Assembly: GCA_031761405.1 (NCBI GenBank)
Contig: JASEVX010000011.1
Coordinates: 34,679,324-34,743,323 of the forward strand
Direction: 5' to 3'
From: Serripes groenlandicus
Taxonomy: Eukaryota; Mollusca; Bivalvia; Cardiida; Cardiidae
Length of the DNA: 64,000 bases
Part shown: positions 53,097 to 63,348 of the stretch, piece by piece
Position numbering within the stretch: position 1 is the stretch's first letter
Layout of the letters: each line of letters opens with the position of its first letter
The notes under the pieces: generated by a model
What the model saw: only the letters and a program-made list of their open reading frames with translations
What the model was told of the DNA's origin: nothing
Databases searched by the model: none
Program-made: the position numbers and the translations under genes

Positions 53097-53339
53097 CTTG
53101 GCGTGAAACGGTTGTAACTAAAATTGGTATTTCTTTCCCAAGGTTAATCACCTCGCCATAAAGTCTTTATAAGCGTTAAAACATTTTTCTTGGTAACAAT
53201 GGAAATTAAGGTGCCATTGCTCGTTCTGAGCAATGGCACCTTAATTTGCATTGTTTACAAAGGGATTGAAATTGCCCCTAAACCAGGGTTTTTAAAAAAG
53301 GTTTTTAGTTACAACCAGATCACGCCAAGCCCTCGATAT
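53097..53339. mobile_element. TCGAGGG-TIR MITE, copy 2
   Basis: ATATCGAGGGCTTGGCGTGA and, reversed, ATATCGAGGGCTTGGCGTGA at the ends, with the same central GGTGCCATTGCTCGTTCTGA hairpin. Terminal 20 bp identical in inverse. Confidence 0.9.
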
Positions 53340-53345
53340 ACTAAG

Positions 53346-54272
53346 ATCAATCTAATTAAAACCTGACCTCAACTTCCCTGCAGTAGCAATGGCTCTAATA
53401 GATCTGTTGAATGCTTCATACAGGTCGTCCCAGATTGACCTTTGCATCAGCCAATCAATATGTGGCCTCCAAATTGTTAGGTATCAACAAGGGAGATAAC
53501 CCAAATAAATGAAAGCGATAGAGAAGTGGTGATTGTTCAATGTCAGACTAAACTATCACTGAAGATGATAAATACCCCCTAAACAGCATCTTGACCTACA
53601 CCATAACTCTGTAAAATATCATGCAATTGTAACCCCTTTAGGATATGCACATCTCCTCTTGGTATAGAAGCTTCATGTATAATTTTATTGAATTCAGTAG
53701 TTTGTAAGAAATAGGCCGGACAAAAGATGGCTAAACAGCACCTTGACCTACACCATAACTTAATTAGTAAAAGGGCCATAACTCTGTAAAATATCATGCA
53801 ATTGTAACCCCTTTAAGATACCCATATATCTCTTCTTGGTATAGAAGCTTCATGTATAATTTTATTGAATTCCACCAAGTGGTTTGTAAGAAATAGGCCG
53901 AACAAAATATGGCTAAACAGCACCTTGACCTACACCATAACTTAATTAGTAAAAGGGCCATAACTCTGTAAAATATCATGCAATTGTAACCCCTTTAGGA
54001 TATGCACACTTCCTCTTGGTATAGAAGCTTTTATTTAATTCCACCCAGTGGTTTGTAAAAAATAGGCCGGACAAAATATGGTTTCTGGCCGACCAACAGA
54101 CAGACTGCCCGACACAGTGACTCCTATATACCCCCTCTTCTTCGAAGGGGGTATAATTAATATTTAAATGTATAGGGGCAATTTATGACGACTGTTTAGG
54201 TAGTGTCTTCAGATCAAAAATATGTACAGCGAAGTATTTTTGTCTGGTTTAAATGAAATTGCCCTTATATCA
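53346..54272. mobile_element. CTCATTTAAACCAGA element, copy 3, split by another element
   Basis: Left CAATCTAATTAAAACCTGAC...CATCAGCCAATCAATATGTG; right AAATATGTACAGCGAAGTAT...GTCTGGTTTAAATGAAATTG. Interrupted by the 53549-54158 element. Confidence 0.72.
53549..54158 (+). mobile_element. CTAGAACT-family element with three core units (nested)
   Basis: TAAACTATCACTGAAGATGA to CCCCCTCTTCTTCGAAGGGG + GTATAA. Three units of about 150-185 bp with AAACAGCACCTTGACCTACA, AAAGGGCCATAACTCTGTAA and GGTATAGAAGCTTCATGTAT. Minus-strand ORFs with near-identical peptides come from the repeats. Confidence 0.85.
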
Positions 54273-54274
54273 GC

Positions 54275-55815
54275 CTACAAGAGGGCAATGGTGGCCCTGA
54301 ATCGCTCACCTGAGTTAAGTCAACCACATACTGTAGTCAATGACAATAACTAATTTTGCAGTCAGGTAAGCAAACAATAGTGTTAACAAGATTTCCCTTC
54401 AGTTTTAACTAGTGACCATCATCAAGACGATCATTCTGACAGACTTTCATCAAGCTCAAGTTAAAAATACATGTACTGCTTCCAGAGAGTTAAGAAGATT
54501 TTTCTTCAATTTGGCCTTGTGACCTAGTTTTTTATAACACATGACTCCTTGTTATGACACAAACACCAATTCAGAAATAGTTCTAACATGCACAAATTAG
54601 AAATATGGCTTCCAGAGTGTTAAGAAGATATTCCTAATATTTGGCCTTAAGACCTAGTTTTCTACCTGCCATGGCCGATATTAAAATTGGCTTATATATC
54701 ATCCAGACAAATATTCTGACCAAGACAATAGTTCAGACAAAATTTCAACATGCTGTTGTTAAAAATGCATCTTCGAGAGTGTTAGCAATATTTTCCTTCA
54801 AATTTGCCTAGTTTTTGTCCGGACATGACCCATATCTATAGCTATCAAGATGGCCTCATTGTAAAATAGCTAATGGCTAAATGAGTCACGATCTATAAAT
54901 AAAGTATTATTATTATTATCATTATTATTGTTATATTCAAAATTGGCCTAGCTACATCTTCAAGACAAACTTTCTGACAAAGTTTCAAGCTGCTGAAGCA
55001 AAAGATGTGTTCCCTAGAGTGTTAACAAGACATTTCTCAAATTTTGCATATTGGCCTAGTTCTTGACTGGACATGACCCATATTTGATCTAAGCCTTAAT
55101 ATCATCAAGTACTTTTTCTGACAAAGTTTCAATATGCTCCAGCTAAAAATGCAGTCTCCAAATTTGGCCTAGTGCCCTAGTTTTGGCTTCGACATGGCCT
55201 ATATTGTTTCTAACTTAGTCTAGATTTCATCAAGACATTTGATCTTACAAATTCAACATGCTCAAGTTAAAAATGTGGCATCCAGATCGAGTGTTAAAAA
55301 GATTATCCTTCATTTTGATCTTGTGACTTAGTCACACAACAAGACCCATATTCAGACAGGGCCTAGACATTGATCAAGAAAACATTCTGATAAAGTTTCA
55401 AGCTGCTGTAGCAAAAAGTACAGTCTCTAGAGTGTTAACAAGATATTTCTCAAATTTGGCCTAGTGACCTAGTTTTTGATCTGACATCACTTATATTCAA
55501 ACTTAGTCTAGACATATAATAAAGACATTTATTCTAATAAAGTTTCAATATGCCCAAGTTAAATATGCAGCCTCCAGAGTGATAAGATTTTCCTTCAATT
55601 TGACCTTGTGACCAATTTTTTGACCTGACATGACCCGTATTCAATCTTGGCCTAGAAATCAGTAAGATAAAGAAACTGAACAAGTTTCATGAAGATTGGA
55701 TGTTAATATTGGCCTCTCTAGAGTGTTTTAACAAGCAAATTGTTGATGACAGAAGGGGGATGAACGCCGGACAAAAAGCAATCACACAAACTCACCATGA
55801 GCACATCGTGAATGC
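54275..55815 (+). mobile_element. ACAAGAG-family element, core type B, older copy
   Basis: ACAAGAGGGCAATGGTGGCC and TCGCTCACCTGAGTT at the 5' end; AACTCACCATGAGCACATCG at the 3' end, hairpin worn. About nine diverged type B units. At about 54845-54940 an insertion carries AATAAAGTATTATTATTATT, which looks like a retroelement 3' tail. Confidence 0.75.
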
Positions 55816-55819
55816 TAGC

Positions 55820-56640
55820 GGCTCTATCTTGTTGATACTATCAAAATACCTACAGAATAGGGATTTGTACAAACATAAAAAAGACAATTCAAAGCAAGAT
55901 ACCATTTTTTCGCCTCATTATCTTTAAAATGTCTTTTAAATATTTTAGAAAAGTACGCAGTAATCAGAAAATAATGTTTATTTCAAGGCCAAAGCAAGAA
56001 ACAACATGTTATACTTTGTTTCAGTCGCACCCAGCGATAAATTGGTTACACCAGACAACTTCATCAACTCTTTCTCCTATACAACAAATCTGTAGCAGAC
56101 AACTTTGAAAACATAAAAGCAAAAATATTGATTATCTACATTACTGATTGAAGAATTATCAAATCATGAACAATTTCTCCTTTTACCAAAATGTTTTGAA
56201 AAGTCATTTGCTGCATATGCATACAAAATGTGTCTGTTTAGGGAAAGAAGTTAAAAGAATATTTAAGAAAGTTTGAGCTCTAGATACAAAATGTTTATTT
56301 CCATCTTCTACAATTATTTATTTTGCTCTTAATCCTATATTGTGGGTAGTCAAAAGAATCATTCCTTTCCCACCTATAGACGCAATTTGACGCATCTGGG
56401 GTAGACAACGTTTGAAAACATCGTGAGGAAAGGAGCAATTTCTCCTTTTGCCACAATGTTTTTTCAACTTTTTCTGTAATTGTACCTATTTTTGAGTAAA
56501 GATTTTCAAAGTGGTCTGCTGCAGATTTGCTGTATGGGGGGTGAGGGTTGAATTATGTATCAAGAGATATTGTGTGGCATAGATGGTTCTACTTCATCAG
56601 AGCTCTAAATATTAGGAGTGTTTTTCATGTCCTAAAATCC
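55820..56640. other. decayed MITE copies, no gene
   Basis: MITE relics lie at about 56068-56253 (AACAAATCTGTAGCAGACAA) and 56371-56550 (TTTCCCACCTATAGACGCAA ... GTGGTCTGCTGCAGATTTGC). A half palindrome at 56334 (CCTATATTGTGGGTAGTCAA). Confidence 0.55.
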
Positions 56641-56655
56641 TTATTTGACCTCCTT

Positions 56656-56726
56656 AACCTATGTTGTGGGTACTCAAAAGAATCGTCTCAGTGAGACAAT
56701 TCTTTTGAGTACCCACATCATAGGTT
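56656..56726. mobile_element. 71-bp palindrome, copy 2
   Basis: AACCTATGTTGTGGGTACTC pairs with GAGTACCCACATCATAGGTT across TCTCAGTGAGA (35-bp arms, two mismatches). Right flank AGAGAGATATCATGGAAGAA as at 40063. Confidence 0.87.
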
Positions 56727-56842
56727 TTTATGAGTGCTAAGAGAGATATCATGGAAGAAGGACCTGTTTACTCCTCCTTATCAAGTCCTCTGCTTCATTT
56801 TCATCTTGGCTTCCGTGAAAGAGTTACCTAAATTTAAAACAG

Positions 56843-57016
56843 GCACCGCACCCACAGTGAAATCTACTTGGATGTCAGAAAATGACAAATTCACAGGACT
56901 GTATGCCGAGTGCAATGAAGATCAAGATCAGTGTGTTTTCTCTATGCAGTCTGTCTGTTCAGAGTCATATTCCCCCACTTGTCATGTCATTGCTTTCACT
57001 CAACCAAATTATACAG
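56843..57016 (+). CDS. candidate plus-strand exon, cysteine-rich, unknown
   Basis: Open 174-bp segment bounded by an AG acceptor (TTTAAAACAG) and a GT donor (ATACAG|GTATAC), symmetric phase 1-1. It encodes STWMSENDKFTGLYAECNED, then QCVFSMQSVCSES, then PTCHVIAFTQPNYTG, with four cysteines. Codon use looks gene-like and the segment is not part of any repeat I recognised, although a 71-bp palindrome family lies just upstream. No domain is recognised. A possible partner is an open segment at 59169-59263 (KKCFCGREFFNDL) in compatible phase. It could be part of a separate plus-strand gene, or chance. Confidence 0.3.
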
Positions 57017-57059
57017 GTATACATTTTAAATTTTAATCCTAATCACAGCTCATTTAAAT

Positions 57060-57255
57060 TAGCCCTTTTCCCACATATTGACGCTTTCTGGTGCCTCTAC
57101 AGGAAATGAAATTTGAAAACTTGATCATAAAAGGAACAATTGCTCATAATGAACTCTTTTTGATGATTTAATTTAAGAACATTTTTCACATTTTAGCCGT
57201 GATGTTTTCAAAGTCGTCCTCTGCATATTTGTTGTATGCAGGGAACAGGTTAAAA
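57060..57255. mobile_element. TTAA MITE, decayed copy
   Basis: TTTTCCCACATATTGACGCT, centre AACAATTGCTCATAATGAAC, right AAGTCGTCCTCTGCATATTT. Confidence 0.6.
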
Positions 57256-57389
57256 CCCTAAAAAGTTTGTCTATTTATGTCTCTTTCATCCAAAAGTACT
57301 TATGTAACATAATGAAAAGTGTAGACCCCGGTCAGACTGCAAGGAAATACAAGTTGATTCTAATCTTTTCTGGCAGACGATTTCAGTAG

Positions 57390-57665
57390 CAGGGTTTTTT
57401 ATGTCACACATGTAGGAAGAATGCATTCGCATAAAATGCCCAAGGGTAGAAAAACATATAGGAAGGGTTTTCCATGTCACTATAGCAGGAATGCATTCAC
57501 GTAAGATGAGGGAAAAAAACTGAGTAGACGGGTTTCCCTGTCTCACATGTAGGAAGAATGTATTCGCTCAAATAAGAAGCCCGAGGGATAAAAAACATAG
57601 TAGTATATAGGGTTTTCCATGTCACAAATGTAGGAAGAATGCATTAGCATTAGATGCCTGAGGGA
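57390..57665. repeat. four tandem copies of a 70-80 bp unit
   Basis: GGTTTTCCATGTCACAAATG, TAGGAAGAATGCATT and GATGCCTGAGGGAAAAGAAA recur at about 57395, 57467, 57531 and 57608. Minus-strand ORFs here repeat the same peptide (MHSSYMCD...NP) and are by-products. Confidence 0.85.
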
Positions 57666-57922
57666 AAAGAAAACATGCACACCATGACAGAAACATAACA
57701 GAACATAGAACAAAGCATTTTTCTTCCAAAGGCTATTCCTCATTCAAGACAATACATCACAGGTCAATGTCAAGGAGACAAAATACATTTATGCCATACA
57801 CACTACAAAAAGTTGGACCAAACATGTAGAGAAAAATTAACATAGATAACTGAAGAAAAAGTTAAGAATGTGTGTTGAAACTGAACTGTTGGATGAATAA
57901 TTAAGAGAAGAGAACTAAATAT

Positions 57923-57984
57923 TTATCTGGAAAAAAAAAGCGATTCAAGAAAATAATTTTCTTGAAACACTTTTTTCCAGATAA
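57923..57984. repeat. 62-bp imperfect palindrome
   Basis: TTATCTGGAAAAAAAAAGCG pairs with CACTTTTTTCCAGATAA around TTCAAGAAAATAATTTTCTT + GAA. Confidence 0.75.
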
Positions 57985-58264
57985 TTTTTTTTTGTAAACA
58001 TCCTCTTCTTTTATCAATAAATTGATGGCTCAAATTCCATCAACATGGTTCAACTACAAACGTTGGAATGAAGTCCTCAAAACATTCTTTGGACTTTTTT
58101 CTGTTGTACCCTTTCCCTCATAGCATTTTAGCAATTTGTCCATTTGACATTATCGTAAAACCACTTCTTATGAAGGCTGTTCAAGGATAATATTTGAAAG
58201 TCTTCTACTATATAATTATAAGTAACATGCAAACAAATTCCGTACCAGCACAGTCATATCCTAC

Positions 58265-58365
58265 CACAGGTGTTTGGCGCGCTGGCCAGGTCGGACTAGA
58301 AAAATGATAAAAATTTTTTTTATCATTTTTCTAGTCCGACCTGGCCAGCGCGCCAAACACCTGTG
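58265..58365. mobile_element. 101-bp perfect foldback with 8-bp TSD
   Basis: 49-bp arms (CACAGGTGTTTGGCGCGCTG ... ATGATAAAAA) pair without mismatch around a 3-base TTT loop. Flanks TATCCTAC (58257-58264) and TATCCTTC (58366-58373) match at 7 of 8 positions, a likely hAT-length target duplication. GC-rich arms in an AT-rich neighbourhood. Confidence 0.92.
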
Positions 58366-58426
58366 TATCCTTCTGGATCATATTATAACTATAAGTTCAT
58401 AAACTGATTCACTATCAGATTGACCC

Positions 58427-59142
58427 ATTCCCCACATACAGCCATTCTGCAGCAGGCACCTGAAAACATCTAGGCATGAAAGTATAATTATTGAATACAG
58501 TTGAAAAACTTAATTGTGGCTACAGGAAAATTTGTTCTTCATGAACAATCCATCCTTTTTGCCCAAAAGTTTTCGAAAGTCTTCTGCTGTAAAGGCGACA
58601 AAATGCTGTTATATGTCGGAAAAGATAAACAGTACAGCAGCATGCAGCAAATGAATTCCCCTTACAGCACTGAAGCACAGACTTGATTTAGTCCACTTTG
58701 GTCCACTCTCTACCACCTTTACGTTATCTCAGAATCAAACAGCTAATATATTACAGGATATTTTTGCATATTGCCCATTTTCAAAAATGTTAACACTTTC
58801 CCACATACAATAATTCTGCAGCAGATGACTAGGCAAAACAAAGAACATCTCTACAGATGGGGGTATAAGTACAGACAAAAGTTGAAAACATTGTGGCAAA
58901 AGGAGAAATTGCTTGTTTTCAACTAATGACACCCTTTCCCACCAACAGACTCCTTTTTTTACATCTGCATCAGATGCATTGTGAAAACATTGTGGCAAAA
59001 ATAGAGATTGCTCTCAATGAGAAATATCTCATTTTGCCAAAATGCTTTAAACTTTATGCAATAATTATATCCTCTTTTATATTTCTGCTTAGAGGTTTTC
59101 AAAGTCGTCTGCTGCAGAGTTGTTGTATGTGGGAAATTGTTA
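58427..59142. mobile_element. three diverged TTAA MITE copies
   Basis: About 58427-58626 (TTCCCCACATACAGCCATTC), 58789-58925 (TTAACACTTTCCCACATACA, cut off) and 58929-59142 (CCCTTTCCCACCAACAGACT ... TATGTGGGAAATTGTTA). Apparent ORFs across them are by-products. Confidence 0.6.
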
Positions 59143-59305
59143 TAAAATGTCTTGAACAATCTTGGCAGAAGTTCATACAAAAAAGTGTTTCTGTGGAAGA
59201 GAATTCTTTAATGATCTTATCACTAAAACAGAACATGTCTCAGAAAGATGGCAAGTATTATAAGAAGCCCGATCTAAATGCTACGCAGCTAAAATCATGA
59301 TAAAA

Positions 59306-59594
59306 CTAGAACTATCACTGAAGATGATAAATACCCCCAAAGCAGCACCTTGACCTACACCATAACTTAATAAGTAAAAGGGCCATAACTCTGATAAATA
59401 ACGTGAAATTGTAATACATTTAGGATATGCACATCTCCTCTTGGTATAGAAGCTTCATGTAAAATTTTATTGAATTCCACCCAGTGGTTTGTAAGAAATA
59501 GGCCGGACAAAATATGGCTTCCAACCAACCGACCTACCAACAGCACGACACAGTGACTCCTATATAGTCCCACTCTTCTTCGAAGAGGGCATAA
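59306..59594 (+). mobile_element. CTAGAACT...GGGCATAATAA element
   Basis: CTAGAACTATCACTGAAGAT to CCCACTCTTCTTCGAAGAGG + GCATAATAA, followed by (TAA)n. Single-unit copy like 29675. Confidence 0.85.
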
Positions 59595-59699
59595 TAATAA
59601 TAATAATAATAATATAGTTTTTATTCATGCATTTCAGTAGTTACATAAAATTGTCAACTATGTATCAATTCACAGTGAATTTATCGATAATAACTATAA

Positions 59700-61068
59700 A
59701 CAAGAGGGCCATGATGGCCCTGGAATCGCTCACCTGATTTTTTTTTTTCACTTTACCTATATAAGCCCCGCCCCATGGCAGCCATAGTTTCCGACCAATC
59801 AACTTGGCTTGAAGGAATCTGATAGAGGGTCACCCTAGGAACATTTCTACAAAATTATTTGAAAATCGGCCAGACACTTTTGGAGGAGAAGATTTTTTAA
59901 GTTTTCACTATAGCCATATAGTGCAAAATAGCCCTGCCCACTGGCGGCCATGTTTTTTGACCAATCAACATGGCTTGAAGGAATCTGAAAGTGGGTCATT
60001 CAAGGAACATTTCTACTAAATTATTTGAAAATCGGCCTGACACTTTCGGAGAAGAAGATTTTTTAAGTTTTCACTTTAGCCATATAAGGCAAAATAACCC
60101 CGCCTCCCCCCCCCCCTGGCGGCCATGTTTTTCGACCAATCAACATGGCTTGAAGGAATCTGATAGAGGGTCATCTAAGGAACATTTCTACAAAATTATT
60201 TGAAAATCTGCCAACCAGTTTGGGAGAAGAAGAATTTTGAAGTTTTTTCGGTTTCGTTGCCATGGAAACCAGAATTTTGCATGGATCCCAAAAATTTGAA
60301 GGAATTCTGGAGGGTCACCCTAGGAATATTTCTACAAAATTATTTGAAAATCGGGCCGACACTTATGGAGAAGAAGATTTTTTAAGTTTGCACTATAGCC
60401 ATAAAAGGCAAAATAGCCCCGACCCCTGGCGGCCATGCTTTTTGACCAATCAACATGGCTTGAAGGAATCTGATAGAGGATCACCCAAGGAACATTTCTA
60501 CAGAATTATTTGAAAATCAGCCTGACACTTTTGGAGGAGAAGATTTTTTAAGTTTGCACTATAGCCTAATAAGGCAAAATAGCCCCGCCCCCCCCCGGCG
60601 GCCATTTTTTTCGACCAATCAACATGGCTTGAAGGAATCTGATAGAGGGTCACTCAAGGAACATTTCTACAAAATTATTTGAAAATCGGCCTGACACTTT
60701 CGGAGGAGAAGATTTTTTAAGTTTTCACTATAGCCATATAAGGCAAAATAGCCCCCCCCCCCCCCCCCCCCCCCCCTGGCGGCCATGTTTTTCGACCAAT
60801 CAACATGGCTTGAAGGAATCTGATAGAGGGTCATCTAAGGAACATTTCTACAAAATTATTTGAAAATCTGCCAACCAGTTTGGGAAAAGAAGAATTTTGC
60901 ATGTATCCCAAAAATTTTAAGGAATTCTGGTGAGGTCATTGAGAGGATGCTTTCTGTGAAGTTTCATCCAAATTGACCCACTGGTTACTGAGGAGAAGAA
61001 GTTGACGGACGCCGGACAAAAGGCGATCACAATAACTCACCTTGAGCAAAGCTCAGGTGAGCTAAAAA
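59700..61068 (+). mobile_element. ACAAGAG...AGCTAAAA element, core type A
   Basis: ACAAGAGGGCCATGATGGCC to AACTCACCTTGAGCAAAGCT + CAGGTGAGCTAAAA. The hairpin loop differs: GAGCAAAGCTC replaces GAGCACTTCGTGC. About seven core units of about 166 bp. A 27-28 C run sits at 60753-60776 where other units read CCCCGCCCCC. Confidence 0.88.
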
Positions 61069-61289
61069 GAGTTGAAAACATTGCGGCAAAAGGAGAAATT
61101 GCTCATCACAATGTATTCCAAATTCACCTGCTGCATACAAACTTTGAAACATTGTGGCAAAATGGACATAAATTGGATCCGTTAATCCTCAAATTTCACC
61201 CACATAAAACAAATTTGAAGCACCCAACTTTGAAAACATCTGGGCAAACATATTATTATATTGGTAATCTTCCATAAATGAATGTATAA

Positions 61290-61519
61290 TTAACCCTTTC
61301 CCTCATACGACAATTCTGTAGCAGACGAATTTGAACATATTTTGTCAAAAAATATAAAATCTCTATAATTGAATGGATAACCTATGACTAAAAGTGGAAA
61401 ACATTGTGACAAAAGGAGAAATTGCTCGTTTTGAGCAATTTCTCTTTTTTTGACTTTGTTTTAAAAAAGCTGTTTGCTGCAGAGGCGTCAGAAAGCGTCT
61501 ATATGAGGGAAAGGGTTAA
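61290..61519 (-). mobile_element. TTAA MITE
   Basis: TTAACCCTTTCCCTCATACG to ATGAGGGAAAGGGTTAA, stem GCTC/GAGC. Confidence 0.9.
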
Positions 61520-61613
61520 GGAATAGAATTGAAAACATGTGGCAAAACTATGAGCAATTTCACCTTTTGCAATTGTGTCTGCTGCAAGTTGGGAAGAGAT
61601 AGAGCATTGCTAT

Positions 61614-61783
61614 ACAGTCAAACATGTGCGAAAGACCACCTTTGTTTAGCAATAACCACACTTTTAATTTCCCAATTACTCATTGTATATGCATAAATGA
61701 CCCTGTAATTAAAGACCACCTGTAATCAAAGACCAGATTGTTCTCTTCTCATTTGTGGTCTTTAAACAGAGGTAAGACTGTAC
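61614..61783. mobile_element. TACAGTCAAACCTGTG TIR element
   Basis: TACAGTCAAACATGTGCGAA to AAACAGAGGTAAGACTGTA; interior AATTAAAGACCACCTGTAAT. Confidence 0.75.
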
Positions 61784-61974
61784 ATGCATATCTCCACATA
61801 TATTTAGATTGTAGTTCATGGTGCAGGTCTCATTTCCTGTTACTAAATTCTATATATCATTATATTGTGCAAGTCTAAAATAAACATATCAGGTATACAG
61901 CTATAAAAATACATTTTTCTAGAGATGCTAATAATTGGAAACAATTGATACAAGCCAAAATATGAGGATGCATT

Positions 61975-62196
61975 GTAACCCTTTCCCTCATATAGACGCT
62001 TTCTGACGCCTCTGCAGCAGACCGCTTTTTGAAAACATAGTAACGAAAGAAGAAATTGCTCAAGACGAGCAATTTCTTCTTTTGCCACAATGTTTTCCAC
62101 TTTTAGTCATAGGTTATCCATTCAATTATAGAGATTTTCTATTTTTTGACAAAATATGTTCAAAGTCGTCTGCTGCAGAATTGTCGTATGAGGGAA
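61975..62196 (+). mobile_element. TTAA MITE, right terminus broken
   Basis: GTAACCCTTTCCCTCATATA at the left, stem GCTC/GAGC; it stops at CGTATGAGGGAA without AGGGTTAA. A decayed copy follows (to about 62355). Confidence 0.82.
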
Positions 62197-62359
62197 TCTG
62201 TAAATGAAAGTGATATTTTAAAATAGATTTGAGAACATTATTGCCAATGGAGAGATTGTTCATCATGAGCAATTATTTCTCTTTTTATGCACAGTGTTTT
62301 CAGAAGTAGTTTGCTACAGTGTCATTAACATATGTCTGCATGTTGGAAAGGGTTACAGA

Positions 62360-62712
62360 TAAATATAAGGGTTTTCTGTCAAAATTAAACATAAGTGACA
62401 TAACTTTTAGCTTAAAGTCTCAATGCAATTCATGTTAATAATTTAAGCAATTCATGAAACTATCATGTATCAATTTTATGTCCATTTTAAACTAATGACA
62501 TTTTAAGTGCAAAACCCTCCAATTGATAATCTGTAAAATGCTATGCAGACCGTGGCTGAGCTGGCGTTTAATCCGATATCACATAAAGATATGCTTTCTG
62601 ATGCCTTCGCAGCAGACAACCTTTGAAAATATTGTGGCAAAAGGTGAAATTGCTCATGATGAGTAATTTGTCCTCTGATGTCACAATGTTTTCAACTGAA
62701 TTCAATACATAC
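62360..62712. other. intergenic or intronic, MITE fragment only
   Basis: A MITE left half lies at about 62590-62690 (GATGCCTTCGCAGCAGACAA). Nothing else recognised. Confidence 0.4.
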
Positions 62713-62875
62713 GGAATATTACGGTGCGGGAGCGATAAAAGGGTTTGTATTGCACGACAAGTAGCGTGGAAAAATCGATATCTTACGAGACCGAAGGTCG
62801 AGTAAGATATGGATTTTCCCACGCTACGAGTCGTGCAATACGTACCCATTTATCGCTCCCGCAACGTAATATTCC
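62713..62875. mobile_element. 163-bp foldback element
   Basis: GGAATATTACGGTGCGGGAG pairs with CTCCCGCAACGTAATATTCC. The pairing continues inward through CGTGGAAAAATCGATATCTT and the reverse arm, with a loop GAGACCGAAGGTCGA. Arms of about 70 bp with a few mismatches. No target duplication recognised. Confidence 0.87.
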
Positions 62876-63348
62876 TTTTATTATATACCTACGATCTATG
62901 AAGAGCGAAAAAACTATTAAATATACAGATTCAATACATTGTTTATTGGGGATACCTCGCTGAAAGTATTCCGCGCACTGTCTGACGTCATAATCTTGTA
63001 TTTACACCGCATGTAGATACGGAATTTTAATCTGTCGTGGTGTATTTGCGCATGTCAATCTGCATGTATTTCCACCGGAAAATGTACAGGCATATAATAA
63101 ATGTAATTATATTTTTATTTACATGTTTCCTTTTTTTTTGGTCATGTTTTCAAAGTTGCCTGCTGAAGATTTATTTCATGTGAGACAGACAATAGTCCTC
63201 ATCGTTAGGATATCACAGCTTGTCAAAGACTAAAAGGGCAAACACTTAGTCTATAATTATATGCCCCTCCCAATTCCCCCCCCCCCCCCCCCCTCCCCCT
63301 AACAAAATTAGATTTGGAGAGAGGGCATCAAAACACTCTGAAGCCTCA
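62876..63348. other. no gene recognised; C-rich run
   Basis: Contains a run of about 17 C near 63278 and a MITE right-end fragment at 63150-63185. Otherwise nothing seen. Confidence 0.4.

Noticed and set aside
57286..57743. Minus-strand ORFs with repeated MHSSYMCD peptide
   Set aside because: They follow a 70-80 bp tandem repeat.
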